From Brevibacillus fortis (GTDB taxonomy: Bacteria > Bacillota > Bacilli > Brevibacillales > Brevibacillaceae), in contig NZ_PXZM01000014.1 of the NCBI RefSeq assembly GCF_003013395.1, positions 123,948 to 187,947 on the forward strand: a stretch of 64,000 bases of DNA, read 5' to 3'. Below the pieces are notes generated by a model that worked only from the letters and a program-made list of their open reading frames with translations, was not told the origin of the DNA and searched no databases. Below are positions 1 to 7,584 of this stretch, one piece after another. The translations under genes were made by a program, and so were the position numbers. How positions within the stretch are numbered: position 1 is the stretch's first letter; every line of letters starts with the position of its first letter.

Positions 1-201
1 CCTGAAGGAATATGGCTGGCAGCCAACTGTGCAGACTTCGGGTTTGTCATTCGTTATTTGAAGGGTAAGGAAGATACGACTGGATATGCGTATGAGCCTT
101 GGCATTTGCGTTATGTTGGGAAGGAAATGGCAAAAGAAATTATGGCAGATGGCCTTACTTTGGAGGATTATTTTTCTCAAGCGGCAATTGCCCACAAATA
201 A
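1..201 (+). CDS. D-alanyl-D-alanine carboxypeptidase, VanY/M15 family (C-terminal fragment)
   Basis: The window opens inside a gene; 66 codons remain before the TAA. The visible tail carries the YEPWHLRYVG stretch typical of VanY-type zinc D,D-carboxypeptidases (family M15B), where the His of PWH is a zinc ligand and the nearby Glu is catalytic. Such enzymes trim the terminal D-Ala from peptidoglycan stem peptides outside the membrane. The N-terminus, signal sequence and the first zinc ligands lie outside the window. A terminator follows 20 bp after the stop. Confidence 0.9.
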   Translation, partial: PEGIWLAANCADFGFVIRYLKGKEDTTGYAYEPWHLRYVGKEMAKEIMADGLTLEDYFSQAAIAHK

Positions 202-220
202 CGTAATCGAAAACGCAAAG

Positions 221-248
221 AGCCGCCCCGATAAGGAGCGGCTTTTTG
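221..248 (+). terminator. Rho-independent terminator after the carboxypeptidase gene
   Basis: A GC-rich 9-bp stem (AGCCGCCCC with GGAGCGGCT, one mismatch) with a 5-nt loop is followed by five T residues, directly downstream of the carboxypeptidase stop. Confidence 0.85.
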
Positions 249-263
249 TTGCATGGAAAAATG

Positions 264-824
264 TTAACGAGGGAGGCGAACCTGGGACAGCGGCCAGTAT
301 ACGACCTCTGCTCGTCCTACTACATGATCCAGCTGAACAGGGCCAATGACGCGGCTGTCCATACTGTTGTTGCGATTATCCCCCATGACAAATACACTGC
401 CCTCAGGAATTTTCACAGGATCAAAATCTTCGGTTAATGTCACACCTGCTGTAGAAGTTTTTAGTTTGTTTTCGACCAAATACTCTTCGCTGAGCGGTTG
501 GCCATTGACATACACTTGATCATTTTTAGCTTCAACGGTGTCACCGGCTACTGCGACCACGCGTTTAATCCAGTTGTCGCCAGTTGCATCTGGATGAACA
601 ATGACGATATCGCCAGGCTGTGGTTCTTTGAGATAGTAAATGGCTTTGTTGACGATGACACGCTCGCGGTCATGCAACGTACTTTCCATGGAGCGCCCTT
701 GGACGACGTAGGGAGCCATGACGAATACGTAGATAAAGGCAGTCAATCCGCCAATCAAGACAAACGATTTTAACCAATCGAGCAATTCCGCTTTCCATTT
801 TGGTGTAGGGTTGGTTTGTTCCAT
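264..824 (-). CDS. lepB: Type I signal peptidase (first of two in the window)
   Basis: A 186-aa membrane-anchored serine protease that removes signal peptides from secreted proteins on the outer face of the membrane. A single N-terminal membrane segment (about residues 21-37) precedes the catalytic Ser45 in the RSMESTL box. The general base Lys87 sits in the IKRVVAVAGD box, and the MGDNRNNSMDSR box is near the C-terminus. Length and boxes match Bacillus SipS/SipT. AGGAG lies 8 nt before the ATG. A paralogue lies at 51439-52002, so the genome has at least two. It converges on the carboxypeptidase gene. Confidence 0.95.
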   Translation of the reverse strand: MEQTNPTPKWKAELLDWLKSFVLIGGLTAFIYVFVMAPYVVQGRSMESTLHDRERVIVNKAIYYLKEPQPGDIVIVHPDATGDNWIKRVVAVAGDTVEAKNDQVYVNGQPLSEEYLVENKLKTSTAGVTLTEDFDPVKIPEGSVFVMGDNRNNSMDSRVIGPVQLDHVVGRAEVVYWPLSQVRLPR

Positions 825-830
825 TGAAAT

Positions 831-1211
831 TCTCCTATGTATGTAGTTTCTGTGGCAAATATGCCTGAGTCAAAAGCCTTCTGTGAATAAGGCTGTCTTC
901 CCATTATACATGCTTTACGAATAGATACGAAAGATGATTCAAGGAAATAATTGGGTTCAAGGTGAAGATGAAAAAAGTCGTAACATTATTTTGCAAGCTT
1001 ACCTATTGTCAGTTTTTCCTGTTTGAGTTAAGATGTTCTTGAAATAAGTTTTACACTAAAAATATTAAGTGGTAAACACTTTGTCTGGCTCATACATATC
1101 TTTCGTGAAAAGAAATAATTTCGGGAGTCCTCTTGATCTTCCGGTACTTAGGCTATATAGTTTTATAGTAAAAGTACTTATATTATTAATTTTCCGAAAA
1201 TAGGTGATGTT
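831..1211. other. 380-bp intergenic region between divergent lepB and marR-type genes
   Basis: AT-rich and without a convincing gene. It must hold the promoters of both flanking genes. An imperfect inverted repeat, TTTACACT (1050-1057) with AGTGGTAAA (1069-1077), and a direct repeat GTACTTA (1144-1150 and 1174-1180), the second copy inside the palindrome AAGTACTT, are candidate operators. The latter lies about 35 bp upstream of the MarR start, where autorepression sites are often found. Confidence 0.5.
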
Positions 1212-1637
1212 GTGAGCAATATGTCCCGTGCCAGTAAACTTGAGGAACTGGATCGAGTATTTGTCGAGATTGCTCGTTTCTTTATTAACAATTGGCTAGA
1301 GGAAGAGTCAATCAGTCCGAAGCAGTTTATCTTGTTGCGTGTGCTGCATCAAAAAGGACGAAGCACAGTTTCTGAGCTGGCGACTATTTTGAAGTTATCC
1401 AATAGTGCCACCACAATCGCACTCAATCGGTTGGTCAAGGCAGGTTTTATTGACCGGGTTCGAGATGAACAGGATCGACGTGTCGTGTGGGTCACTTTGT
1501 CACAACAAGCGATTCCGACTCTGGAAGGACTTTTGTGCCACAGGAGAGCACTAGTAGGAAAGCTGCTGGAGAATCTGACTGACGACGAATTAGAGCAGTT
1601 TACGTATTTTCTCCGGAAAATGCAGCAGTGCATATAG
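1212..1637 (+). CDS. MarR family transcriptional regulator
   Basis: A 141-aa protein with a winged-helix DNA-binding core. Helices at about residues 35-75 (SISPKQFILLRVL, then STVSELATILKLSNSATTIALNRL) are followed by the wing with the family signature DRVRDEQDRRVVWVTL (about 82-97), and a C-terminal dimerisation helix. MarR proteins usually repress neighbouring or their own genes and release DNA on binding small ligands or oxidants; no ligand can be inferred here. The GTG start is chosen, with ATG at 1221 as an alternative; AGGTGA lies just upstream of both. The secreted protein gene 75 bp downstream is a possible target. Confidence 0.9.
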   Translation: MSNMSRASKLEELDRVFVEIARFFINNWLEEESISPKQFILLRVLHQKGRSTVSELATILKLSNSATTIALNRLVKAGFIDRVRDEQDRRVVWVTLSQQAIPTLEGLLCHRRALVGKLLENLTDDELEQFTYFLRKMQQCI

Positions 1638-1712
1638 CATACCTTCAAGTTCGGGTTTGGGGACATTCGTGTAAGACAAAAGTGTGTACCGCGGGAATGG
1701 GAGTGTACACAT

Positions 1713-2216
1713 ATGAAAAAGAAAAGCACACTGATCATGAGTTCTTGTATCTTAGGAGCAGCGCTGTTTACACAAGCTGCATTTGCTGAAGAGGCAGTAA
1801 AAGCTACTGAAACGACTACTGCAACAGAAGCAAAAACAACTGCAACTGAAGAAAAACCAGCAACTACAGAAGAAAAGCCTGCAACTACAGAAGAAAAGCC
1901 TGCAACTACAGAAGAAAAACCAGCAACTGAAACCACAACAACTGCACCAACAACTAAACCTGAAGTAAAACCTGCGACTCCACAAACAGTTACCCCAATT
2001 CAAGGTTTGACTCAACAAGGTGGCTGGGTCATCATGCCAGGTAAAGATGAGTTTGTATGGGTGAGTGGTCAATATGTTCCAGTAATCTCTAACGTATCTG
2101 GCTGGGCTATGATGCCAGGCGTAGATCAATTTGTTACAACTGGTGGCGTAACTGCTGTGAGTGCACCAGCAGCTGGCTGGGCAACGATCGCTCCAGAATC
2201 CGATAACGAAAAATAA
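1713..2216 (+). CDS. Secreted Thr/Glu/Lys-rich repeat protein with GW-containing C-terminal repeats
   Basis: 167 aa. A clear signal peptide (about residues 1-25, ending ALFTQAAFA) is followed by a low-complexity Ala/Thr/Glu/Lys/Pro stretch containing exact tandem copies of the heptapeptide TTEEKPA. The C-terminal 70 residues hold two similar units, GGWVIMPGKDEFVWV and SGWAMMPGVDQFVTT, plus a shorter third GWATIAP. The layout suggests a wall-spanning stalk carrying a small repeated domain. There is no sortase motif, and the function is not recognised. Two GTGTAC copies lie just upstream of the start, and the gene follows a MarR-type regulator. A strong terminator follows. Confidence 0.8.
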   Translation: MKKKSTLIMSSCILGAALFTQAAFAEEAVKATETTTATEAKTTATEEKPATTEEKPATTEEKPATTEEKPATETTTTAPTTKPEVKPATPQTVTPIQGLTQQGGWVIMPGKDEFVWVSGQYVPVISNVSGWAMMPGVDQFVTTGGVTAVSAPAAGWATIAPESDNEK

Positions 2217-2230
2217 GCATGAATGATAAA

Positions 2231-2268
2231 GGCGCTTTGTCCCTTGATTGGGCAAGGCGTCTTTTTTT
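2231..2268 (+). terminator. Terminator after the secreted repeat protein gene
   Basis: GGCGCTTTG(T)CCC pairs with GGGCAAGGCGTC across a 6-nt loop (one bulge) and runs into seven T residues. Confidence 0.85.
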
Positions 2269-2334
2269 CGGCTAAATCTGGAGATTCTCGTACAAACTAT
2301 AGCGGATAGAAACCAAAAGGAAGGAGGGGCGAAA

Positions 2335-2517
2335 ATGGCAGATCAGGATAAGGGTCAGGCTCGATCCAAGGCGAGAGAGTTGGGTACGGAGGATACGGGC
2401 GGAGCCGTCTATTATCAAGAAGCAGACGAATATACGGCTGGTCTGGCTACGACGCAGGAGTTGGTCAGTGACATGTACAAGATGGGAACCATTGAGGACA
2501 AGGAACAGATGATGTAA
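2335..2517 (+). CDS. Small DUF4025-like protein
   Basis: A 60-aa hydrophilic acidic protein with an AAGGAGG site 9 nt before the ATG. The central GLATTQELVSDMYKMGTIED matches the pattern I recall for DUF4025 (YozQ-like), a family of small Bacilli proteins of unknown function. It is monocistronic, with terminators on both sides. The family assignment is from memory of its conserved core; the reading frame itself is well supported. Confidence 0.7.
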   Translation: MADQDKGQARSKARELGTEDTGGAVYYQEADEYTAGLATTQELVSDMYKMGTIEDKEQMM

Positions 2518-2530
2518 AACACATGAAAAG

Positions 2531-2570
2531 AGCAAGGCCAGCCTGGATGCATGGAGGCTGGTCGCTTTTT
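2531..2570 (+). terminator. Terminator after the DUF4025-like gene
   Basis: CCAGCCT (2538-2544) pairs with AGGCTGG (2555-2561), with a T-rich tail starting at 2565. Confidence 0.8.
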
Positions 2571-2662
2571 GTTCCCTTGATAAAAATTTTTTTATTGACT
2601 TAGTAGATTGTATCAGTAAAAATACAAGAGGAATCAGAAAATTTAAAAAGGGTGTGCCACGA

Positions 2663-3778
2663 ATGAGAGACTCACGATTAGATCAATTAGCGTACAATCT
2701 GGTTAACTATTCTGTACGAGTACAGCCAGGGGAAAACATTTTGATCAACGCGAAAGGGGATACACCGGATTTGGTGCAAGCCCTCGTGCGTGAGATTTAC
2801 AAAGCAGGCGGCAGTCCTTATGTTCAATTGATTGATCCCGCCGTAAGCCGAGAAATCGCAATGAATTGCAATGAAGAGCAGTTGACGATCATGGCTCAGC
2901 ATGAAGTCGAGCTCATGGAGAAAATGCAAGGTTATATCGGGATTCGTGCAGCGAACAACATCAATGAGATGGCCGATGTTCCAAGTGACAAGCTGAGCAT
3001 CTATTCTCGTCTATATGAGCTGCCAGTGATGAACGTACGCGTTCCTAAAACGAAGTGGGTTGTTCTTCGCTACCCGAATCCTTCCATGGCACAGCTTGCG
3101 AACATGTCTACAGCAGCGTTTGAAGATTTTTATTTCCAAGTATGTAACCTGGATTACGCGAAGATGGACAAAGCAATGGACAGTCTGGTTGACTTGATGA
3201 ATCGCACAGATAAGGTGCGATTGGTAGGACCTGAAACGGATCTCATCTTCTCGATCAAGGACATTCCTGCTGTGAAATGTGCTGGCTTGCGGAATATTCC
3301 AGATGGAGAAGTGTATACAGCACCTGTGAAGGATTCCGTAAATGGCGTGATCACTCATAATGCTCCAACACCATACCACGGCTTCACTTTCGAAAATGTT
3401 CGCCTGACCTTCAAAGACGGTAAAATTGTGGAAGCAACAGCGAACGATACCGAACGTCTGAATCAAATTTTGGATACGGACGAGGGAGCTCGCTTCATTG
3501 GAGAGTTCGCCATCGGTGTGAACCCTTACATACGCAACCCGATGAAAGATATCTTGTTTGACGAAAAAATTGATGGAAGCTTCCACTTCACCCCTGGTCA
3601 ATGCTATGACGAAGCATACAATGGCAACAAGTCGTCCGTACACTGGGACATGGTTTCCATCCAGCGTCCGGATTGGGGCGGAGGGGAGATCTGGTTTGAT
3701 GACGTCCTGATTCGCAAAGATGGTCGTTTTGTCATTCCAGAGCTTGAATGTCTGAATCCAGAAAACTTGAAAGGGTAA
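2663..3778 (+). CDS. ampS: M29 family aminopeptidase (AmpS/AmpT type)
   Basis: A 371-aa cytoplasmic metallo-aminopeptidase that releases N-terminal amino acids from peptides. It shows family M29 landmarks: the N-terminal LAYNLVNYSVRVQPGE, the metal-ligand segments NIPDGEVYTAP and GEFAIGVNPYI, and the C-terminal GSFHFTPGQ with SSVHWDMV and a late Asp, which supply the Glu/His/Asp ligands. The length is normal for the family. The ATG at 2663 is preferred over an in-frame GTG at 2654 because AAAAAGGG lies about 10 nt before the ATG but overlaps the spacing needed for the GTG. No terminator is visible before the convergent gene downstream. Confidence 0.93.
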   Translation: MRDSRLDQLAYNLVNYSVRVQPGENILINAKGDTPDLVQALVREIYKAGGSPYVQLIDPAVSREIAMNCNEEQLTIMAQHEVELMEKMQGYIGIRAANNINEMADVPSDKLSIYSRLYELPVMNVRVPKTKWVVLRYPNPSMAQLANMSTAAFEDFYFQVCNLDYAKMDKAMDSLVDLMNRTDKVRLVGPETDLIFSIKDIPAVKCAGLRNIPDGEVYTAPVKDSVNGVITHNAPTPYHGFTFENVRLTFKDGKIVEATANDTERLNQILDTDEGARFIGEFAIGVNPYIRNPMKDILFDEKIDGSFHFTPGQCYDEAYNGNKSSVHWDMVSIQRPDWGGGEIWFDDVLIRKDGRFVIPELECLNPENLKG

Positions 3779-3796
3779 GGCACAGGCCTACTCGAA

Positions 3797-4117
3797 TCAT
3801 TTGTCGTACTGACGGAGCCTTTCGTGGGCAAGCATAATATCCATTTCTAGCTGAAATAGCATGTGCAGATTGCTTGAAGGTAGAGTAACTCTGCGTGCCG
3901 CGTGGTAGAGAAGTGGTTTGTTTTGTTTGATGACGGTCATGATTTCCACAACAGGAGGAACGACTTGCTTGATTCTCAGCAGACTCTGCAAATAACGGAG
4001 AAATGTTTGAATACTAGCCTGGTCATCCTTGTTCGGTACCGTTTCAATCAAAGCGAAAAAGTCTCGGACGATGATACGCTTCGTCTCCTGAGGCTCCACG
4101 GCAGTTGTACGATTCAC
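3797..4117 (-). CDS. Conserved-looking hypothetical protein, helical
   Basis: 106 aa from a GTG at 4117, preferred because AGGTGG lies 5 nt upstream; an in-frame GTG at 4126 would overlap that site. Predicted mostly helical, with FFALIETVPNKDDQASIQTFLRYL near the N-terminus and FQLEMDIMLAHERLRQYD at the C-terminus. No signal peptide, membrane segment or catalytic motif is seen. It is convergent with ampS (18-bp gap). I do not recognise the family and assign no function. Confidence 0.65.
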   Translation of the reverse strand: MNRTTAVEPQETKRIIVRDFFALIETVPNKDDQASIQTFLRYLQSLLRIKQVVPPVVEIMTVIKQNKPLLYHAARRVTLPSSNLHMLFQLEMDIMLAHERLRQYDK

Positions 4118-4195
4118 TAGATCCACCTCACGGGAAAGAGTAACAGCTTCTTTTCCTTTCCCGCTGAATGCTATGTGATAAACCTTTTACTCGAT

Positions 4196-4233
4196 AAAAA
4201 GTCTTTGGCATGTACATGTGCCAAAGACTTTTC
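4196..4233 (-). terminator. Terminator of the bpsA-bpsB operon (minus strand)
   Basis: A near-perfect inverted repeat, AAAGTCTTTGGCA with TGCCAAAGACTTT, just past the bpsB stop. Read on the minus strand it ends in a run of five T residues. Confidence 0.85.
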
Positions 4234-4237
4234 GTTT

Positions 4238-4765
4238 TTATGACTCGCTATGACCATCGTAGACGCTTGCTTCTTCCAGTGGAATCCGAATGCGCAAGAG
4301 CAGCCAGGCATTCAAGAGAGAAAACGTCAGGGCAGTTGCTACAGCGGAAAATGTCAGAGGTAATAGGAGCACCTCAAGCGATACGACCATGTAGTTGGGG
4401 TGACGAAGGAACCGATAAGGCCCTCGCTTAATCGGAGCTTCTCCCGGGAGTATGAAGATGCGGGTATTCCACCGTTTACCCAAGCTGCGAATACACCAGT
4501 ACCGTAGTCCTTGCGCGATCAAAAACAGGCTGAAAGGAACGGCCCACCAAGAGGGCAGAACCATGCTGCTTCCTTTTCCTAGAACTTCGAAAATAAGCGA
4601 GAGAAAAAAGAGAAGCTGAAGAAGAACGATGTATTTGTAATGACTCGCCCCAACCTCGTAGCCCCCTTTTAATCGGATATAGCGGGCATTCCTCATGGCA
4701 ACGAGAAGCTCGATTAGCCGCTGCAATACGACTACAGCCATGACGAGTCCAAAGAAGAGCAACAT
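4238..4765 (-). CDS. bpsB: Isoprenylcysteine carboxyl methyltransferase-like protein, BpsB/YpbQ family
   Basis: A 175-aa integral membrane protein with four to five hydrophobic segments. The C-terminal half carries the ICMT-like SAM-binding signature, seen as GPYRFLRHPNYMVV followed by a Glu-containing helix (about residues 113-130). In Bacillus subtilis the equivalent gene follows the type III polyketide synthase bpsA, and BpsB methylates the alkylpyrones that BpsA makes (established knowledge). Here the start is 2 bp after the bpsA stop, so the pair is a two-gene operon with the same order and probably the same role. Confidence 0.85.
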   Translation of the reverse strand: MLLFFGLVMAVVVLQRLIELLVAMRNARYIRLKGGYEVGASHYKYIVLLQLLFFLSLIFEVLGKGSSMVLPSWWAVPFSLFLIAQGLRYWCIRSLGKRWNTRIFILPGEAPIKRGPYRFLRHPNYMVVSLEVLLLPLTFSAVATALTFSLLNAWLLLRIRIPLEEASVYDGHSES

Positions 4766-4767
4766 GA

Positions 4768-5844
4768 CTATCTCGCCTCCAGTAGTAAGAGCTCGGAGCT
4801 AAATCCCGGTCCAAGAGCAGCGACCAAACCGCGATCTCCTGACTCCCATGCTTTCTCCATGCTTTTTTCCAAAACGAACAGAACTGTAGGAGAAGACATG
4901 TTACCAAAATTGGTTAACACATCTTCAGAAAAACGAGTGGCTTCTGTGCCAATGCCCAGAGATCGCTGGTAAGCTGTTAACACCTTGGCTCCACCTGGAT
5001 GGAAAATAAAATGACGCAGATGATCAATAGACATTCCGTGCGGTGACAAAAAGCTCTCGACGTTTTCTCGCATCGAAGAACGAATGAGAGTAGGGATGTC
5101 ACGGGAGAAAATGACTTTTAACCCCGGATCGGTCAATTCCCACCCCATGACATCTACGGTGTCCGGCCAAGTTGTTGTACGTGCATCACAAAATTGAACC
5201 TTGGGTACGTCAGAAGAGGACAAGACTTCGTCTCCTTCTATTAATACGGCTGCAGCTCCATCTCCAAATAGGCATGTTGCAACCAAATTGCTTTTGGACA
5301 AATCTTGGCGGATGAAGGTCAAGCCGCACAGTTCTACGCTTACAAGCAATACTCGTCGCGAGGGATAAGCCTGGGTGTACTCACATGCTCGCGACAATCC
5401 CATCGCACCACCGGCACAGCCTAGACCCCACAAAGGGACACGGGTTGCTTGCGGACGGAGTCCTAAACGGTGGAGTAGGCGGGAATCAAGACTTGGGGTC
5501 GCAATGCCAGTGCTTGATACAAACATCAGACAATCGATGGATGACGGCTCAACACCTGCTTTCGTCAAGCACTTTTGGGCAGCTTCTACGGCTAAGACTT
5601 CCGCATGCTCGATATACAATTGATTTTTCTCTGCGAACGGCCGGTCCTCCAAAAACCAGTCCATTGGCATACAAAAATGTCTCTTTTGAATGTGACTGTG
5701 CGCAAACACATGTAACAAACGGTCGATATCAGGAAAAGCGTCTTGAAAAAATAGGCGTGCCAGCTTCATGGAATCCTCTTGTGTAATCTCGTGGGAAGGT
5801 ACTGCGGTAGCCACTGCTTCAATACGGGGCATGCATTCATTCAC
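4768..5844 (-). CDS. bpsA: Type III polyketide synthase (alkylpyrone synthase BpsA-like)
   Basis: A 358-aa thiolase-fold homodimeric enzyme that condenses long-chain acyl-CoA with malonyl-CoA into alkylpyrones or alkylresorcinols. The catalytic triad is visible: Cys143 in WGLGCAGG, His282 in FIFHPGG and Asn315 in FGNMSS, each in the chalcone-synthase-family context. Length is normal. It is followed at 2 bp by bpsB and a shared terminator. The product chain length cannot be read from the sequence. An RBS (GGGAG) lies upstream of the ATG. Confidence 0.92.
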   Translation of the reverse strand: MNECMPRIEAVATAVPSHEITQEDSMKLARLFFQDAFPDIDRLLHVFAHSHIQKRHFCMPMDWFLEDRPFAEKNQLYIEHAEVLAVEAAQKCLTKAGVEPSSIDCLMFVSSTGIATPSLDSRLLHRLGLRPQATRVPLWGLGCAGGAMGLSRACEYTQAYPSRRVLLVSVELCGLTFIRQDLSKSNLVATCLFGDGAAAVLIEGDEVLSSSDVPKVQFCDARTTTWPDTVDVMGWELTDPGLKVIFSRDIPTLIRSSMRENVESFLSPHGMSIDHLRHFIFHPGGAKVLTAYQRSLGIGTEATRFSEDVLTNFGNMSSPTVLFVLEKSMEKAWESGDRGLVAALGPGFSSELLLLEAR

Positions 5845-6120
5845 TCCCGTCTCTTTTATTAGCCATTAGCTTATCCCTTCCAATTGGTTCCAATTCATGC
5901 TGCACCATGTGCATAGAGCACAGTCTGATTGTCAGGATTTTTACAAGATTCGCATGAATGAAATAAGTGGCAGTTTCGTGGTTTTGCTTGAACTTACAAA
6001 AAAAGATAGGTAAAATATTCCTGATCATATGAAAAAAGACCTATTACAAAAGTTAGTTAAGTAGGTCTAATGTACGATGGAAAAGAGGGTTACATCGAAA
6101 GGGATCGGGGGTAGTGTACG

Positions 6121-6807
6121 TTGGGCTCACGCTGGATTAGCTTGAGTGTGTCCTGTGTGATCATCTCGGTTTGGCTGATCGGATACGGATTGCCGTCGGA
6201 TGAAAGCATGATTATCTTTCTTTTACTTGTGACCGTCATTCAGTCGCTTGCTGCCTATCAAATCGGGAAGTATGTAGATCAGTTGCGGCAGATGGCATAT
6301 CACGATTCACTTACAGGCGTTCTGGTCAATCGCAGATTTTTAGACAAGCTGGTCGAAGAAGTGGAGTTGGCAAGAAGCAATCATCAATCTGTTACTTTAT
6401 TGTTTATTGATTTGGATAATTTCAAAATATTCAATGATTCATTTGGTCATATGGAAGGTGACCGACTCCTTTGCCAATTTGCAAGGCTTTTGCAAGCAAG
6501 TGTACGTAAGCAAGATACGGTTGGAAGATGGGGTGGGGAAGAATTCGTCGTTTTGTTAACGCATACTGACACAATAAGAGGCTTGGCAATCGGGGAACGA
6601 ATTCAAAATCAAGTGCGACTCGCTCTTTCAGGTGTCACGGTCAGTATTGGAGTGGCCTCGTATCCACACCATGCTTCAACAGCGGAAGAGTTAGCGGAAA
6701 AAGCAGATATGCTTATGTATGAAGCGAAAAAAAGGAAAGATTGCATGATGGTCGCTTCGAATGAAAAGATAAATATTGGCAAGACTAACACTCGTTCTCT
6801 CTCTTGA
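6121..6807 (+). CDS. Membrane-anchored GGDEF diguanylate cyclase
   Basis: 228 aa from a TTG start preceded by GGGGGT. Two N-terminal membrane segments (about 7-23 and 30-47) join through a short linker to a GGDEF domain (about 58-215). The active-site loop is GGEEF (138-142), and an inhibitory I-site RKQD (129-132) stands exactly five residues before it, so the enzyme is predicted to make c-di-GMP from two GTP and to be product-inhibited. No sensory domain beyond the membrane anchor is seen, unlike most cyclases. It is a single-gene unit. Confidence 0.93.
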   Translation: MGSRWISLSVSCVIISVWLIGYGLPSDESMIIFLLLVTVIQSLAAYQIGKYVDQLRQMAYHDSLTGVLVNRRFLDKLVEEVELARSNHQSVTLLFIDLDNFKIFNDSFGHMEGDRLLCQFARLLQASVRKQDTVGRWGGEEFVVLLTHTDTIRGLAIGERIQNQVRLALSGVTVSIGVASYPHHASTAEELAEKADMLMYEAKKRKDCMMVASNEKINIGKTNTRSLS

Positions 6808-6824
6808 CACGGGTGTTTTTTTTC
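6788..6824 (+). terminator. Probable terminator overlapping the end of the GGDEF gene
   Basis: ACACTCG (6788-6794) pairs with CGGGTGT (6810-6816) across a 15-nt loop and is followed by eight T residues. The left arm lies inside the last codons of the gene. Confidence 0.6.
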
Positions 6825-6966
6825 ATTGTAAAGAGCATTTACAAAAACTTAATAATTCCTTAAAGAAAAATATACACATTTGACCTTGATTTTAAATTTA
6901 CGGAAACAATAACTTTCGATATAATCTGTTAGGTGTGATTTATTCAAAGGAGTGAAGAAGTCCCGT

Positions 6967-7584
6967 ATGTTGAAATCAAACAAGTATATCTTCTTTGATC
7001 TGTTCGAGCAGCAGATTGCCACTGTGCACAAAGGAACTCATCTTTTCTATGAAATGATAGGAAACTATCAAGATCTAGAAACAAAGGTTAAGGCAATCAA
7101 GGCTGTCGAGAAAGAAGGAGACGAGATCGTTCGCCGCATTATGAACGAGTTGAACTCTACTTTTATCACTCCGCTTGAGCGTGAAGACATTCACCAACTC
7201 GCTCATACGATGGACTCGATGATCGACTACATTGACGGTGTCGCTGATCGTATGTATTTGTATCAAGTGACTCAACCAGATCCACGTGTACTGGCACAAG
7301 CCAATATTTTGGTGAAATGCTCGGCTAAGCTGATCGAGCTGATTCGCACACTGCGCAAGCTGGATCATAAAGTCGTTACAAAAATTGCTGGGGAAATCAA
7401 AGATTTGGAGCATGAATCAGACTCCAACTACCGCAAAATGGTATCTGATCTGTTGAATTCTCCTGATACCAACCCAATTGAAGCGATTAAACTCAAAGAG
7501 ATTTACGATAAGCTCGAAGACTGTGCTGACTTCGCTGAGGACGTCTCCAACCTGGTAGAAGGGATCGTGTTAAAGAATGCCTGA
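6967..7584 (+). CDS. DUF47 family putative phosphate transport regulator
   Basis: 205 aa, all-helical PhoU-like protein. The family (COG1392) sits beside Pit-type phosphate transporters and is thought to gate or regulate them. Features seen: YEMIGNYQDLETKVKAIKAVEKEGDEIVRRIM and the second helical repeat LKEIYDKLEDCADFAEDVSNLVEG, with the acidic metal-binding pattern of PhoU folds. The start is uncertain: AAAGGAG (6946-6952) is 14 nt from the ATG at 6967, while an upstream GTG at 6952 overlaps it. The stop overlaps the pit start by 8 bp, indicating translational coupling. Confidence 0.88.
   Translation: MLKSNKYIFFDLFEQQIATVHKGTHLFYEMIGNYQDLETKVKAIKAVEKEGDEIVRRIMNELNSTFITPLEREDIHQLAHTMDSMIDYIDGVADRMYLYQVTQPDPRVLAQANILVKCSAKLIELIRTLRKLDHKVVTKIAGEIKDLEHESDSNYRKMVSDLLNSPDTNPIEAIKLKEIYDKLEDCADFAEDVSNLVEGIVLKNA

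Noticed and set aside
1850..1935. Short regular DNA repeats resembling a CRISPR array
   Set aside because: The units are 21 bp in frame, encode TTEEKPA and have no spacers, so this is a coding tandem repeat.
1349..1936. Long minus-strand frame opposite the MarR and secreted-protein genes
   Set aside because: It is a shadow: its repeat-rich part is the complement of the TTEEKPA repeats, it has no ribosome site and it overlaps two well-supported genes.
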